From positions 15,684 through 79,683 of the forward strand of contig JAEYAR010000038.1 in assembly GCA_023404715.1 (NCBI GenBank): DNA of 64,000 bases, given 5' to 3'. The notes beneath the pieces are model-generated. The model worked only from the letters and a program-made list of their open reading frames with translations, searched no databases and was not told where the DNA came from. Each line of letters opens with the position of its first letter. The stretch's first letter is position 1. The position numbers and the translations under genes were made by a program. Source of the stretch: Bacillota bacterium (GTDB lineage Bacteria > Bacillota > Clostridia > Christensenellales > Aristaeellaceae). This document shows positions 53,109-62,141 of this stretch, in pieces.

Positions 53109-54605
53109 ATGAAGCACTTTCCTGCGCGCGTGCGCGATGCGCTCGCCTGCGAGCGGCGGGGCGGCCGCCTCGTAGCGGCGCTGCTCACCGTCCTCATATA
53201 TACGATCCTGGCGGCGTTTTGGGGGCCGCTGCAGACGCTCACGCGCTTTAACGCCCCGGGAGAGCGCCTGTGCTTTCTCGCGATGACCTCGGCGCTCCTC
53301 ACGGCCGTGCTCCTCGCGCTTTGCTTTAAGCGGCGGCTATCCTTGGGCGCATTCCTCACCGCAGCTGCGGCGACGGTGCTCGCGCTCTTGCTGCGCCTTA
53401 CGATGCTCGACCAAGTTTCCGCCGATTACGCCTCTTTTCTGGAGCGTTGGGTGGACATCTTCCGCGAAGGCGGCTTTGCGATGATCAAGGAGGAGATCGG
53501 CGACTATAATTTGCCGTATCTGTACATTCTCGCCCTGATCGCAAGAAGCCCGATTTCCGACCTGTATCTGATCAAGCTGGTCTCCATCTGCTTCGATTTC
53601 GCCCTGGCGCTGATGATGATGAGCATGACGGAGCGCTTCATCGACGAAAACCGCCGCCTGCTCGTCTATCTCCTGGTGCTGGCGCTGCCGACCGTGTGGT
53701 GGAACAGCGCGTATTGGGCCCAGTGCGACGCGCTATACGTCTTCTTTATCGTCGCCTGTTTTTACGCCATGCTGGCGGATAGGCCCATCTTGTCCGTCGC
53801 GCTGCTGACGGTCGCGTTTGCCTTCAAGCTGCAAACGATCTTCTTTTTCCCCATGGTGCTCTTCGGCCTGCTGCACAAGAAATACAAGTGGCGTCACGCG
53901 GTCGTCTTCCCCCTTACCTATCTGCTGACGATCGTGCCCGCGCTGCTGGCCGGGCGTTCGTTGATCTCCGCGCTCACCATTTACCTGCATCAATCGATGG
54001 GGCAGTATACCGACCGGCTGACCTACAACGCGCCGAACATCTATCAATTCTTCCCCCAATACCAAATCGCCAACGCGCCGCAGTGGCCCTGGCTGCGCCA
54101 CCTGTTCTCAAACCCGGAAATCGACGGCGAAGCGCTGTTCCACTGGGCCTTTTCAAAACCGAGCATGGAATGGCTGCAAAACACGACGCTCATCGCCGCG
54201 GCGGTCGCGGTCGTCTCCATGGTCTTCTTTCTGTTTAAGCGCCGCCGTTTCATCGCCTTTCCTCAGGTCTGGCGCATGGCGGCGTTCAGCGCGCTCTTTC
54301 TGCCGCTCGTACTGCCTAAGATGCACGACCGCTACTTTTACCTGGCGGATATGCTCTGTCTGCTCTACGGCGTGCGCTATCCGCGGCGCGCGGCCGTGCC
54401 CATGCTCGTAATCGGCGCGTCATTCGCCAGCTACATGCCTTTTCTCACGCGGGCGCGGGGCGTTCCCATGCTCGTCGCCGCGGTGATGAACATCGCGGCG
54501 CTCGCCGTGATCACGCGCGACATCCTGGGGGATCTGCGCGCGCAGCAGGCCGCCTCGCCTTGTTCGCCTTTAGAAGCCGGCGAACCGACGCCGGAGCGCG
54601 TATGA
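53109..54605 (+). CDS. GT-C-type membrane glycosyltransferase (Gpi18/mannosyltransferase-like)
   Basis: 498 residues with about ten to twelve membrane helices; AAAGGGGA precedes the ATG. The topology, an early acidic DY in the first outer loop (VSADYASFLERWVDIFREGG) and WNSAYWAQCDALYVFF resemble the Gpi18-like mannosyltransferases, which use polyprenyl-phosphate sugars outside the membrane. The QCDALY motif and PKMHDRYFYLADMLCLLYG support this. The acceptor is unknown. It is followed 31 bases later by a paralogue of equal length. Confidence 0.8.
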   Translation: MKHFPARVRDALACERRGGRLVAALLTVLIYTILAAFWGPLQTLTRFNAPGERLCFLAMTSALLTAVLLALCFKRRLSLGAFLTAAAATVLALLLRLTMLDQVSADYASFLERWVDIFREGGFAMIKEEIGDYNLPYLYILALIARSPISDLYLIKLVSICFDFALALMMMSMTERFIDENRRLLVYLLVLALPTVWWNSAYWAQCDALYVFFIVACFYAMLADRPILSVALLTVAFAFKLQTIFFFPMVLFGLLHKKYKWRHAVVFPLTYLLTIVPALLAGRSLISALTIYLHQSMGQYTDRLTYNAPNIYQFFPQYQIANAPQWPWLRHLFSNPEIDGEALFHWAFSKPSMEWLQNTTLIAAAVAVVSMVFFLFKRRRFIAFPQVWRMAAFSALFLPLVLPKMHDRYFYLADMLCLLYGVRYPRRAAVPMLVIGASFASYMPFLTRARGVPMLVAAVMNIAALAVITRDILGDLRAQQAASPCSPLEAGEPTPERV

Positions 54606-54636
54606 GGCCTGTGCCATGAGACGAAAGGAAACATCC

Positions 54637-56103
54637 ATGCAATACTTTTTTCACGGCATTCAAGCCCGTATAGACCGCCATCACCGCGCCCTCCAAATGC
54701 TGCTCTCGCTGCTGACCGCAGGCGTCCTGGCGCTGTTTAGCGTGCAAAGCGGTCCGCTCGCCAACCTGTATTACATCGAGACCTGGGAGGCGCGCCGTGC
54801 GCTCATCGTGCTCGTCTTTGCGCTGCTCCCGCCCGTCATGGCCTACATCATCTTCGTACGCGGCGCAAGAGGGCTGAATTTTTTCTTTCTTTACGGCGCG
54901 CTTACGGCGGCGCTCGTGCTGCGTACGACGACGCTCAGCCAAATCGTAGGCGACTACGAAATAACGCATGCATTCGTCGATCAGCTCGCGCTGGAGGGCC
55001 TGGGTTCCGCAGGCGCGCAGGCGGGATCGTTTGGGCTGATAGGCACGTATCTGCTGAGCCTGATCGCACGTCTTCCCATCCGGGAGCTCTACCTCATCAA
55101 GTACTTTGCCATCGCATGCGACTTTGCGCTTGCCCTCTCGGTCTGCGCGCTCGTCGACCGCTTCGTCGATCGGCGACATGGTACGTTTGCGCTGCTCGCC
55201 GTCCTCTACAATCCGTTGACCTGGCTGACCAGCGTCTACTGGGGCAAGTGGGATGCGCTTTGCGCGCTGCTCGCCGTCCTCTCGCTCTATGCGCTGCTGT
55301 GCAGACGGCGCGCCCTATGCGCGGTGCTCTTCGCGCTTGCCTACGCCGCGCAGGCGGAAGCGCTGTTTCTTTTGCCCTTGCTCTTCCTCTGGCCGCACCA
55401 CGGCCTGCGCGCGCGCCACCTGGGCGCAGCGCTGCTCACGCTGCTCGTCATCACGCTTCCCCTGGCTATGGTCTGCGACCCCCTCCCCGCCCTCGCCGCC
55501 GTCGGCCCTGCGCGCCTCTTCGCACAATCCGGCGCTCAGCTGCAAAACTGCGCGCCAACGCTTTACCAGTTCGTCCCCTCCGCCGACATTGCGTACACCG
55601 AAGAGTTTAGCTATTTACGCTATGTACCCGGCGTCGAAGCGGCGGAACGCAGCAAATGGTACACCCAAGCCTCCATCGACCGCCTTTTTACAGCGGGCGT
55701 CTACATGGCCTCGATCGTGCTGCTCGGGTGCGCCGCCGCCTGCAGGCGCCTTCGCAGCGCCGTCTGGCGCGATCAGCTTTGGCAGGTCCTTTTGATCGGC
55801 GCGCTCTTTATTCCCATGATCCTTCCGGGGATGAACGCGCGCAGCTTCTATCTCCCCGCCCTGCTTTCGCTTTTCTACGCGCTGCGATATGAGGGGCGTG
55901 TGCGCGTGCCTGTGCTGGTCATGGGTGCTGCATTCCTCGGTTACGTGCCGGCGCTGACCGCGCAGTATACCGCCGCGCTTACGGTCGCTATGGCGATGAA
56001 CGTGGCGGCGCTCTTTCAGGTCGCCCGCGACTTTACTGCCGCGATCGCACCGCGCGTAAACGATACGCCTCAGCTTATACCCAAGGCGCAAAACAGAATT
56101 TGA
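54637..56103 (+). CDS. Paralogous GT-C-type membrane protein
   Basis: 488 residues from ATG 54637, which has AAAGGA 8 bases upstream; an ATG 21 bases earlier does not. It matches the upstream protein in size and layout: VGDYEITHAFVDQLALEGLG aligns with the DY loop, and VYWGKWDALCALL with YWAQCDALYVFF; LPGMNARSFYLPALLSLFYA matches the PKMHDRYFY segment. Likely product of a tandem duplication. His of the MHDRYFY motif is replaced (MNARSFY), so its activity may differ. Confidence 0.78.
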   Translation: MQYFFHGIQARIDRHHRALQMLLSLLTAGVLALFSVQSGPLANLYYIETWEARRALIVLVFALLPPVMAYIIFVRGARGLNFFFLYGALTAALVLRTTTLSQIVGDYEITHAFVDQLALEGLGSAGAQAGSFGLIGTYLLSLIARLPIRELYLIKYFAIACDFALALSVCALVDRFVDRRHGTFALLAVLYNPLTWLTSVYWGKWDALCALLAVLSLYALLCRRRALCAVLFALAYAAQAEALFLLPLLFLWPHHGLRARHLGAALLTLLVITLPLAMVCDPLPALAAVGPARLFAQSGAQLQNCAPTLYQFVPSADIAYTEEFSYLRYVPGVEAAERSKWYTQASIDRLFTAGVYMASIVLLGCAAACRRLRSAVWRDQLWQVLLIGALFIPMILPGMNARSFYLPALLSLFYALRYEGRVRVPVLVMGAAFLGYVPALTAQYTAALTVAMAMNVAALFQVARDFTAAIAPRVNDTPQLIPKAQNRI

Positions 56104-56209
56104 TTTAATCCAATTCTCATGAATCTGTAAGGCCGTTCCAAAGCGCAAGGAAGGATCGCGTGGTATCATAGAGCCTGTAAAGAACGCCCGACAGAGAAGG
56201 AGGAGCCCT

Positions 56210-56980
56210 ATGGCAAACTATACGGTAGAACAGATCGAGTATCTTCGCGAAAAAGCGTACCTGACCTATGAAGAGGCGCTGGAGGTGTTGGAGCGCTTTA
56301 ACGGCGACCTGACGCGTTGCCTGGTCGACTTGGAACGGCGCGGCCGCATCCGCCCGGCGCCCCGCAGCGGCGCCAGCCGTTCCAAGCCGCGTCCTCGCCA
56401 GCCCGAGCCGGAATTTAAGAGAGAGGCAAAGGAGCGCCATGCGCCCAAGGGACAATCGTCCGATTGGAACGGCATCCTGTCCACCTTCCTCCACACGAAC
56501 GTCATCGTCACCAAAGACGGGGACACCATCGCCAACCTACCGGTGCTCTTCGTCCTGCTCGTCTTCCTCTTCGCGCCCCACGTGATGATCCCCAGCATCC
56601 TGCTCATGTTCGTGCTCGGCTGCCGGCTGAACGTCAAGACCAAGCGCAAGGATGAAAGCGTGGAGCAGGAGATCAAGGACATCGTCGATAAGGCTGCGGA
56701 GAACATCCGCAAGACCGCCGATAGCTTTGCCGAGGCGGCCAAGAACACGGCGGCGACCGTGCGCCAAAACGTGCAGCAGGAGCCTGTCGAAGAGCCCCAT
56801 ACCTATGAGACGCCCGCCGCGCCCAGCGACATACCCTACGGCGAGCCCGTGCAGGAGTTTGACGTGCGCCCGGCGAAGGAAACGACCCAAAGCGCCGCCG
56901 AGCCGGACGCCGTCAAGGCCGATACCGCCAAGCCGGATGACGCCGAGCCGGGCGAAGAAAACGAAATCACCATCGGCTAA
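56210..56980 (+). CDS. UBA-like/DUF4342-type membrane-associated protein
   Basis: 256 residues; AGGAGG is 7 bases upstream. Residues 1-45 (TVEQIEYLREKAYLTYEEAL, LEVLERFNGDLTRCLVDLER) are a UBA/TS-N-like helical fold. Residues about 85-150 have HTNVIVTKDGDTIANLPVLF followed by a hydrophobic stretch and LGCRLNVKT, as in DUF4342. The remainder is a helical region (KAAENIRKTADSFAEAAKNT) and an acidic, Pro/Ala-rich tail. Possibly peripheral or embedded in the membrane with a cytosolic tail. The gene sits 20 bases before the response regulator, so it is probably part of that operon and may be a target or sensor partner. Confidence 0.72.
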   Translation: MANYTVEQIEYLREKAYLTYEEALEVLERFNGDLTRCLVDLERRGRIRPAPRSGASRSKPRPRQPEPEFKREAKERHAPKGQSSDWNGILSTFLHTNVIVTKDGDTIANLPVLFVLLVFLFAPHVMIPSILLMFVLGCRLNVKTKRKDESVEQEIKDIVDKAAENIRKTADSFAEAAKNTAATVRQNVQQEPVEEPHTYETPAAPSDIPYGEPVQEFDVRPAKETTQSAAEPDAVKADTAKPDDAEPGEENEITIG

Positions 56981-57000
56981 AGGCCTGAAAGGACGAGACC

Positions 57001-57679
<679 letters not shown>

Positions 57680-57693
<14 letters not shown>

Positions 57694-59167
57694 CCGCAAG
57701 GCGATCAAGGCGGAAAAGCACCGCGCACGCAAACGCCAGAAAAGGGAGCGCAAAGCGCGCATCCGCATCGCCAAGCAGGAGCGCAAGCGGGCGGAAAAGG
57801 CCGCGCGCAAGCAGTATACCTACAGCAAGCGTACGGCGGTTTACGGCGAGGATAACCTCTTTAATCGCATCAGCGGACGTACGCACAGCGTCGCGCTGCA
57901 GGCCGTCAGCAACATACGCCTCTCGCTGAGCCTGCGCATCTCGTGGAACTATACGCGTTTGCTTCTCTCGATGTGCGTAACGGAGCTCCTCCTTTGCCTC
58001 ATTCTTGCGATCGGATTGGAGATGTACGCCCTGCCGCGCGACGCGCAAAACCAAATCTACTTCGGTGAGAAGAGCGTCATCCCCGCCGTCGAGGTCGAAA
58101 CCTCCGCCTCCCGTCCGCGCGCCCAAATCTACCTCGGAGGTTCGCTACACGGCCTGACCGGCCTTTCGCTGGAAGATCGCCATCATTTAAAGCTGACGTA
58201 TCGCGTGAGCGATCTATACGTCACATACGACGTCGCCTGGCATGTAGCGGCGCTGGGCGTATTGATCGGCGTCCTGCTGGTACTCGATGCATTTCGCGCA
58301 GCGCGTTTTATGGCGGCAGGCCGGCGCATCAACGCGCAGGTTTTGCAGCCTATCGACGAAATCACGACATTGGCCCAGAAGCTTTCCGTCAACGATCTGG
58401 GGCGGCGCATTAACGTCGAGGGCACGAAAAACGAGCTGAAGGATCTGGCGGTGGTCTTCAACGAGATGCTCGACCGCATCGAGCTGGCCTACAACGGGCA
58501 AAAGCAATTCGTTTCCGACGCCTCGCATGAGCTGCGCACGCCCATCGCCGTCATTCAGGGCTACGCGAACCTGCTGGACCGTTGGGGCAAGGACAATCCG
58601 CAGGTGCGCGACGAGGCGATCTCGGCCATCCTCAGTGAGACGCAGAGCATGAAGGAGCTGGTCGAAAAGCTGCTCTTCCTCGCTCGCCACGATAAAAAGA
58701 CGCTGAAGCTCCGCCCGGAGCGTTTCGACATACGCGAGGTGTTGGATGAAGCGATTAAGGAGACGGAGATCATCACCTGTGCGCACACGGTGCGCACGGG
58801 CAAGCTCGACCACGCCGAGGTCAACGCCGACCGCGGCGCCCTCAAACAGGCGCTGCGCATCTTGGTGGACAATGCGGTGAAGTATACGCCGGAAGGCGGC
58901 GTCATCACGATCGCCTGCGAAGCCGGGCAAGACAACGTCGCCTTCTCGGTGACAGATTCCGGTGTAGGGATTTCCGGCAGCGAGCTCTCCGCCATCTTCG
59001 ATCGCTTTTACCGTGCGGATGCCGCGCGATCCGGCGAGACGCCCGGGCACGGCCTGGGGCTTTCTATCCTGAAGATTATCGTGCTCAGCCATGGCGGCAA
59101 GGTGCGCGTGCGCTCCACCGTAGGCAAGGGCTCGACCTTTACCATTCTGCTCCCCCGTGTGGGGTAA
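57680..59167 (+). CDS. Sensor histidine kinase with polybasic N-terminus
   Basis: 495 residues, overlapping the regulator by 14 bases and without its own clear ribosome site, so translation is probably coupled. The first about 55 residues are very basic (KAEKHRARKRQKRERKARIR). Then comes a membrane helix (about 95-115), an outer loop of about 65 residues, a second helix (about 190-212), HAMP, the dimerisation helix with phospho-His in FVSDASHELRTPIAVIQGYA, and the ATPase with N-box LVDNAVKYTPEGG, DSGVGISGSEL and GHGLGLSIL. The stimulus is unknown; the small loop suggests a membrane or wall signal. Confidence 0.95.
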
Positions 59168-59171
59168 ATAC

Positions 59172-59444
59172 AAAGTACGGACTGTATGCGCAGTCCGTAC
59201 TTTCTGGCCGTCGACAAAGTCGACAGCCTCGTGCAAAATGAAAGATCATTTTGCACGAAGATCACGGGAGATGTTTTCCTCCGCAAATGCTGCGCATTTG
59301 ACTACGGAAAACGCCCCGCCCGACCGGCAGAGCCGGTCGATACGATTCCAGATGAAGGGGAATGCTCCCCTTCATGCATCCCCAACGAAGTGACTGGGTT
59401 TTTTTAAGTCTGAAAGTACGGACTGTATGCGCAGCCCGTACTTT
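59172..59444. repeat. Structured dispersed repeat, copy 2, between duplicated hairpins
   Basis: The core (59204-about 59412) shares more than 90 percent of its bases by eye with copy 1 (51568-51780). It has the same chain of hairpins, with a few compensating or loop changes. It is sandwiched between two copies of a different local hairpin (AAAGTACGGACTG/CAGTCCGTACTTT at 59172-59203 and, with one base change, 59413-59444). Lies between the convergent histidine kinase and DegV genes; the gap 59168-59533 holds nothing else. Confidence 0.8.
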
Positions 59445-59533
59445 GTCGAATCAGTGGCCGTTGCCACTTTTTTGTTTCCGTCCTATTTTTGATACTTCTC
59501 GCCCAGGCCAGCCGTCGGCTTTTCCGTTCAGAT

Positions 59534-60376
59534 TTATGCGCGCTCCAAATACGTAACGACACAGGCCCCCGGCCCTGCATGCGCGCCAACGACGCAGCCT
59601 ACGGGCACCGCGTCGCCCCGATACCCGAGCTCCTTATGCACGCGCCCCTGCAGAGCGACGCATTTTTCATCCGTCATCGTGTAGCCGAAATAAACCGGGC
59701 AGGAGAGGTCTACCCCTCTTTCGCCGCGCAGCACCTCTACAATTTTGCCGTATGCGGCATTTAGCCCGCGTGCCTTGCTCAAAACGCTCAGCTTGCCGTC
59801 GCGTAGCGATAGGATCGGCTTGAGGCTCAAGAGCGACCCCACCACAGCCGCTGTACGCGACAGCCTGCCGCCGCGCCAAAGGTATTCCAGCGTATCGACC
59901 ACGGCATAAAGTCGCACGCGTCCCTTGGCTTCTTCAATCGTTTGCACGATACGCAAAGCGCTTTGGCCCTCGTCCCGCATTCGGCAGGCGTATTCCACCA
60001 GAAGACGTAGGCCTGTGATGGTCGTCAACGTATCGACGATGTGGATGTCCGCATAACCGCACATATCCTTGGCAATCGTCGCGCTTTGCAATGTGCCGCT
60101 GAGCTTGGACGCAATCAAGAGGACGACTACGCTGTCACCCGCCTCCTTCGCGCGCGCAAAAGCCGACAGGAAGTCGTCTGGCGAGGGTTGAGACGTCGTC
60201 GGCTGCACCTTATCGCCGGTCAACCGTCCGTAAAAAGCCTCCATATCGATATCAACGCCTTCACGGTAAGCATCTTCTCCAAAAATGACCTTTAAGGGCA
60301 CGATTTCAATCGCCATCCGCTCGGCTTGCGCGTGCGTTATATCGCATGTAGAGTCGGTAATAATTTGAACTGCCAT
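59534..60376 (-). CDS. DegV-family fatty-acid-binding protein
   Basis: 280 residues, the family's normal length. DegV proteins bind a long-chain fatty acid and deliver it to fatty-acid kinase FakA for acyl-phosphate formation and phospholipid synthesis. Landmarks are IITDSTCDITHAQAERMAIE, VPLKVIFG, TSQPSPDDFLSAFARA (acyl carboxylate loop with Thr/Ser), VVLLIASKLSGTLQSA and the C-terminal VGCVVGAHAGPGACVV. Promoter at 60414-60441. Single gene; no fakA nearby. Confidence 0.93.
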   Translation of the reverse strand: MAVQIITDSTCDITHAQAERMAIEIVPLKVIFGEDAYREGVDIDMEAFYGRLTGDKVQPTTSQPSPDDFLSAFARAKEAGDSVVVLLIASKLSGTLQSATIAKDMCGYADIHIVDTLTTITGLRLLVEYACRMRDEGQSALRIVQTIEEAKGRVRLYAVVDTLEYLWRGGRLSRTAAVVGSLLSLKPILSLRDGKLSVLSKARGLNAAYGKIVEVLRGERGVDLSCPVYFGYTMTDEKCVALQGRVHKELGYRGDAVPVGCVVGAHAGPGACVVTYLERA

Positions 60377-60413
60377 GGTCTTCTCCTTTATCTGTTAAAT
60401 TGAGGACCATTTT

Positions 60414-60441
60414 ATTATAAGCAAAACACTTTGAATGTCAA
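60414..60441 (-). promoter_or_regulatory. Promoter of the degV gene
   Basis: Minus-strand TTGACA (60436-60441) and TATAAT (60414-60419), spacer 16, about 38 bases before the ATG. Confidence 0.7.
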
Positions 60442-60608
60442 GTCGTTTATTTTGTATTTCAATATTTCTTGAAAACGTCGCTTGTTTTAAAGATAAAGGG
60501 CAAACAAGCTGTCAAATCAATGAACATTTTTCCATTCAAAATGTATGGGTTGCATAATTTATTTGTCGAATCTTTTATATTTTTGCAAAAACACACATCA
60601 ATTGTCAC

Positions 60609-60637
60609 TTTACACACACCATATCTATTTGTATACT
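60609..60637 (+). promoter_or_regulatory. Promoter of the XRE regulator gene
   Basis: TTTACA (60609-60614) and TATACT (60632-60637), spacer 17, about 33 bases before the ATG; the region 60442-60608 is AT-rich with no gene. Confidence 0.6.
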
Positions 60638-60669
60638 AATAATATAGTTGGAAACAGGAGGGGCAGCAT

Positions 60670-60993
60670 ATGGTACAATTTGGCGAACGCCTCAAAATGG
60701 CGCGCAACGCAAAGAGACTTAGCCAGCAAGCTTTAGCGGATATCATCAGCAAGAGCCTAAATACCGTCGGGTTATACGAACGGGGGCTGCGCCAACCCAG
60801 TCTGGAAACGCTCTGCCTGCTCGCCGACACGTTGGATGTATCGGTTGATTATTTGCTTGCGCGTACGGATGTGAAAAAATACGATCATGCCACGCTGGAA
60901 GTGGATCGCGTCTTGCCCGTTACGGCCGTATCCGTCCCCCACGAATGGGAAGAACGGCTGCGCCGCATTGAAGATCATCTAGGACTCGTCTGA
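60670..60993 (+). CDS. XRE-family transcriptional regulator
   Basis: 107 residues; AGGAGG 8 bases before the ATG. A Cro/C1-type helix-turn-helix spans about residues 4-65: FGERLKMARNAKRLSQQALA, KSLNTVGLYERGLRQPSLET, then LCLLADTLDVSVDYLLARTD. A short tail (about 70-107) may dimerise. No phage or restriction genes are near, so it is a stand-alone regulator of unknown target, divergent from degV. The codons after the helix-turn-helix show no signs of frameshift. A strong terminator follows. Confidence 0.9.
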   Translation: MVQFGERLKMARNAKRLSQQALADIISKSLNTVGLYERGLRQPSLETLCLLADTLDVSVDYLLARTDVKKYDHATLEVDRVLPVTAVSVPHEWEERLRRIEDHLGLV

Positions 60994-61011
60994 TATCCCC
61001 GCTAATTGCCG

Positions 61012-61046
61012 GCGCCCCGAAAGCATTGCTTTCGGGGCGCTTCTTT
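61012..61046 (+). terminator. Intrinsic terminator after XRE gene
   Basis: GCGCCCCGAAAGC (61012-61024) pairs perfectly with GCTTTCGGGGCGC (61028-61040) around a 3-base loop, followed by TTCTTTC. Confidence 0.8.
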
Positions 61047-61118
61047 CATATGTCGCTTCATGAGAGGGATGGCATCCAAGCGACAGATGACGCGCTTACC
61101 GCCGTTCCGGTTATCCGC

Positions 61119-62018
61119 TTATTTTTGAGGAATGCTGTCATTGCTCTTTGCAGCGCGCAACGCGAGGAGCAATGCGCCGGTCACGCCGCTGTTCACCCCT
61201 AGCCCAGGCGAGACGATATAGGAGTCAATCTCTTTCTCGATGCGATTGGAACGCACATAACCGCCCAGCAGATCCAGCGTACGCTTACGAATGGGCGCAA
61301 ACAGGTGCTCCTGCTGCATCACCCCGCCGCCGAGCACGATGCATTCCGGGGAAAAACTTACGATCGCGTTCACACACATCTGCGCCAGATATTCACATTC
61401 TATCGTCCAGGCGGGGTGATCCGGCGCAAGTTCCTTCGCGCTCACCCCCCAGCGTTTTTCGATCGCAGGACCGCAGGCCAATCCTTCTAAGCATCCCTTA
61501 TGGTATGGGCAAAAGCCATCGGGCGCCGGATCCCCTTCTACCGGGCGCATCAACATGTGGCCCAATTCCGGATGCACCAGACCGTGCACGAGATTGCCCT
61601 CGACGATGAGACCCCCGCCGATCCCCGTGCCGACTGTCACATACAAGCAGCTGTTCAAACCTTTCGCGGCGCCCATTGTGATTTCTGCCAGCGCCGCAGC
61701 GTTCACATCCGTATCCAGCTCTGCCGGCACGCTAAGGGCGTCTCGCAGCGCAGGCAGCAAAGGATAATTGGCCCAACCGGGCTTAGGCGTCGACGTAATA
61801 TAGCCGTACGTCTCGGATTGCTTATCCAGATCAAGCGGTCCAAATGAACCGATACCCAGCGCTTCAATCCCCTTTCCGCTATAGTACTCGATCATCTGCG
61901 GCACCGTCTCCTCTGGCATACGCGTAGGAAAACTCTGTTTGTCCAGCACTTCACCGTGCTCGTTCCCGACAGAGCAAACCATCTTGGTGCCGCCCGCTTC
62001 TAATGCGCCTAAAATCAT
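61119..62018 (-). CDS. ROK-family sugar kinase, fructokinase-like
   Basis: 299 residues; GAGGAGG 7 bases before the ATG. N-terminal ATP loop GALEAGGTKMVCSVG, catalytic Asp in DTDVNAAALAE, ATP-binding VGTGIGGGLIVEGN and the ROK zinc site: His in GHMLMRP with Cys in FCPYHKGCLEGLACG. This pattern fits bacterial fructokinases of the GmuE/YdhR type, which phosphorylate fructose (or mannose) at C6. Exact substrate uncertain. Own promoter at 62095-62123; no transporter adjacent. Confidence 0.9.
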   Translation of the reverse strand: MILGALEAGGTKMVCSVGNEHGEVLDKQSFPTRMPEETVPQMIEYYSGKGIEALGIGSFGPLDLDKQSETYGYITSTPKPGWANYPLLPALRDALSVPAELDTDVNAAALAEITMGAAKGLNSCLYVTVGTGIGGGLIVEGNLVHGLVHPELGHMLMRPVEGDPAPDGFCPYHKGCLEGLACGPAIEKRWGVSAKELAPDHPAWTIECEYLAQMCVNAIVSFSPECIVLGGGVMQQEHLFAPIRKRTLDLLGGYVRSNRIEKEIDSYIVSPGLGVNSGVTGALLLALRAAKSNDSIPQK

Positions 62019-62094
62019 ATTGTATCCTCCTCGTATTCACGCCCGCCTACGATAAATCATGATGCTTAGCAAAGCGCTTAAATTGGCTAACAAC

Positions 62095-62123
62095 ATCTTA
62101 CCCGCTTGGAAGTCGTTTGTCAA
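62095..62123 (-). promoter_or_regulatory. Promoter of the ROK kinase gene
   Basis: Minus-strand TTGACA (62118-62123) and TAAGAT (62095-62100), spacer 17. A TTAGC/GCTAA inverted repeat (about 62066-62090) lies just downstream and could be an operator. Confidence 0.65.
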
Positions 62124-62141
62124 TTTCCTTTATTCATCTTT

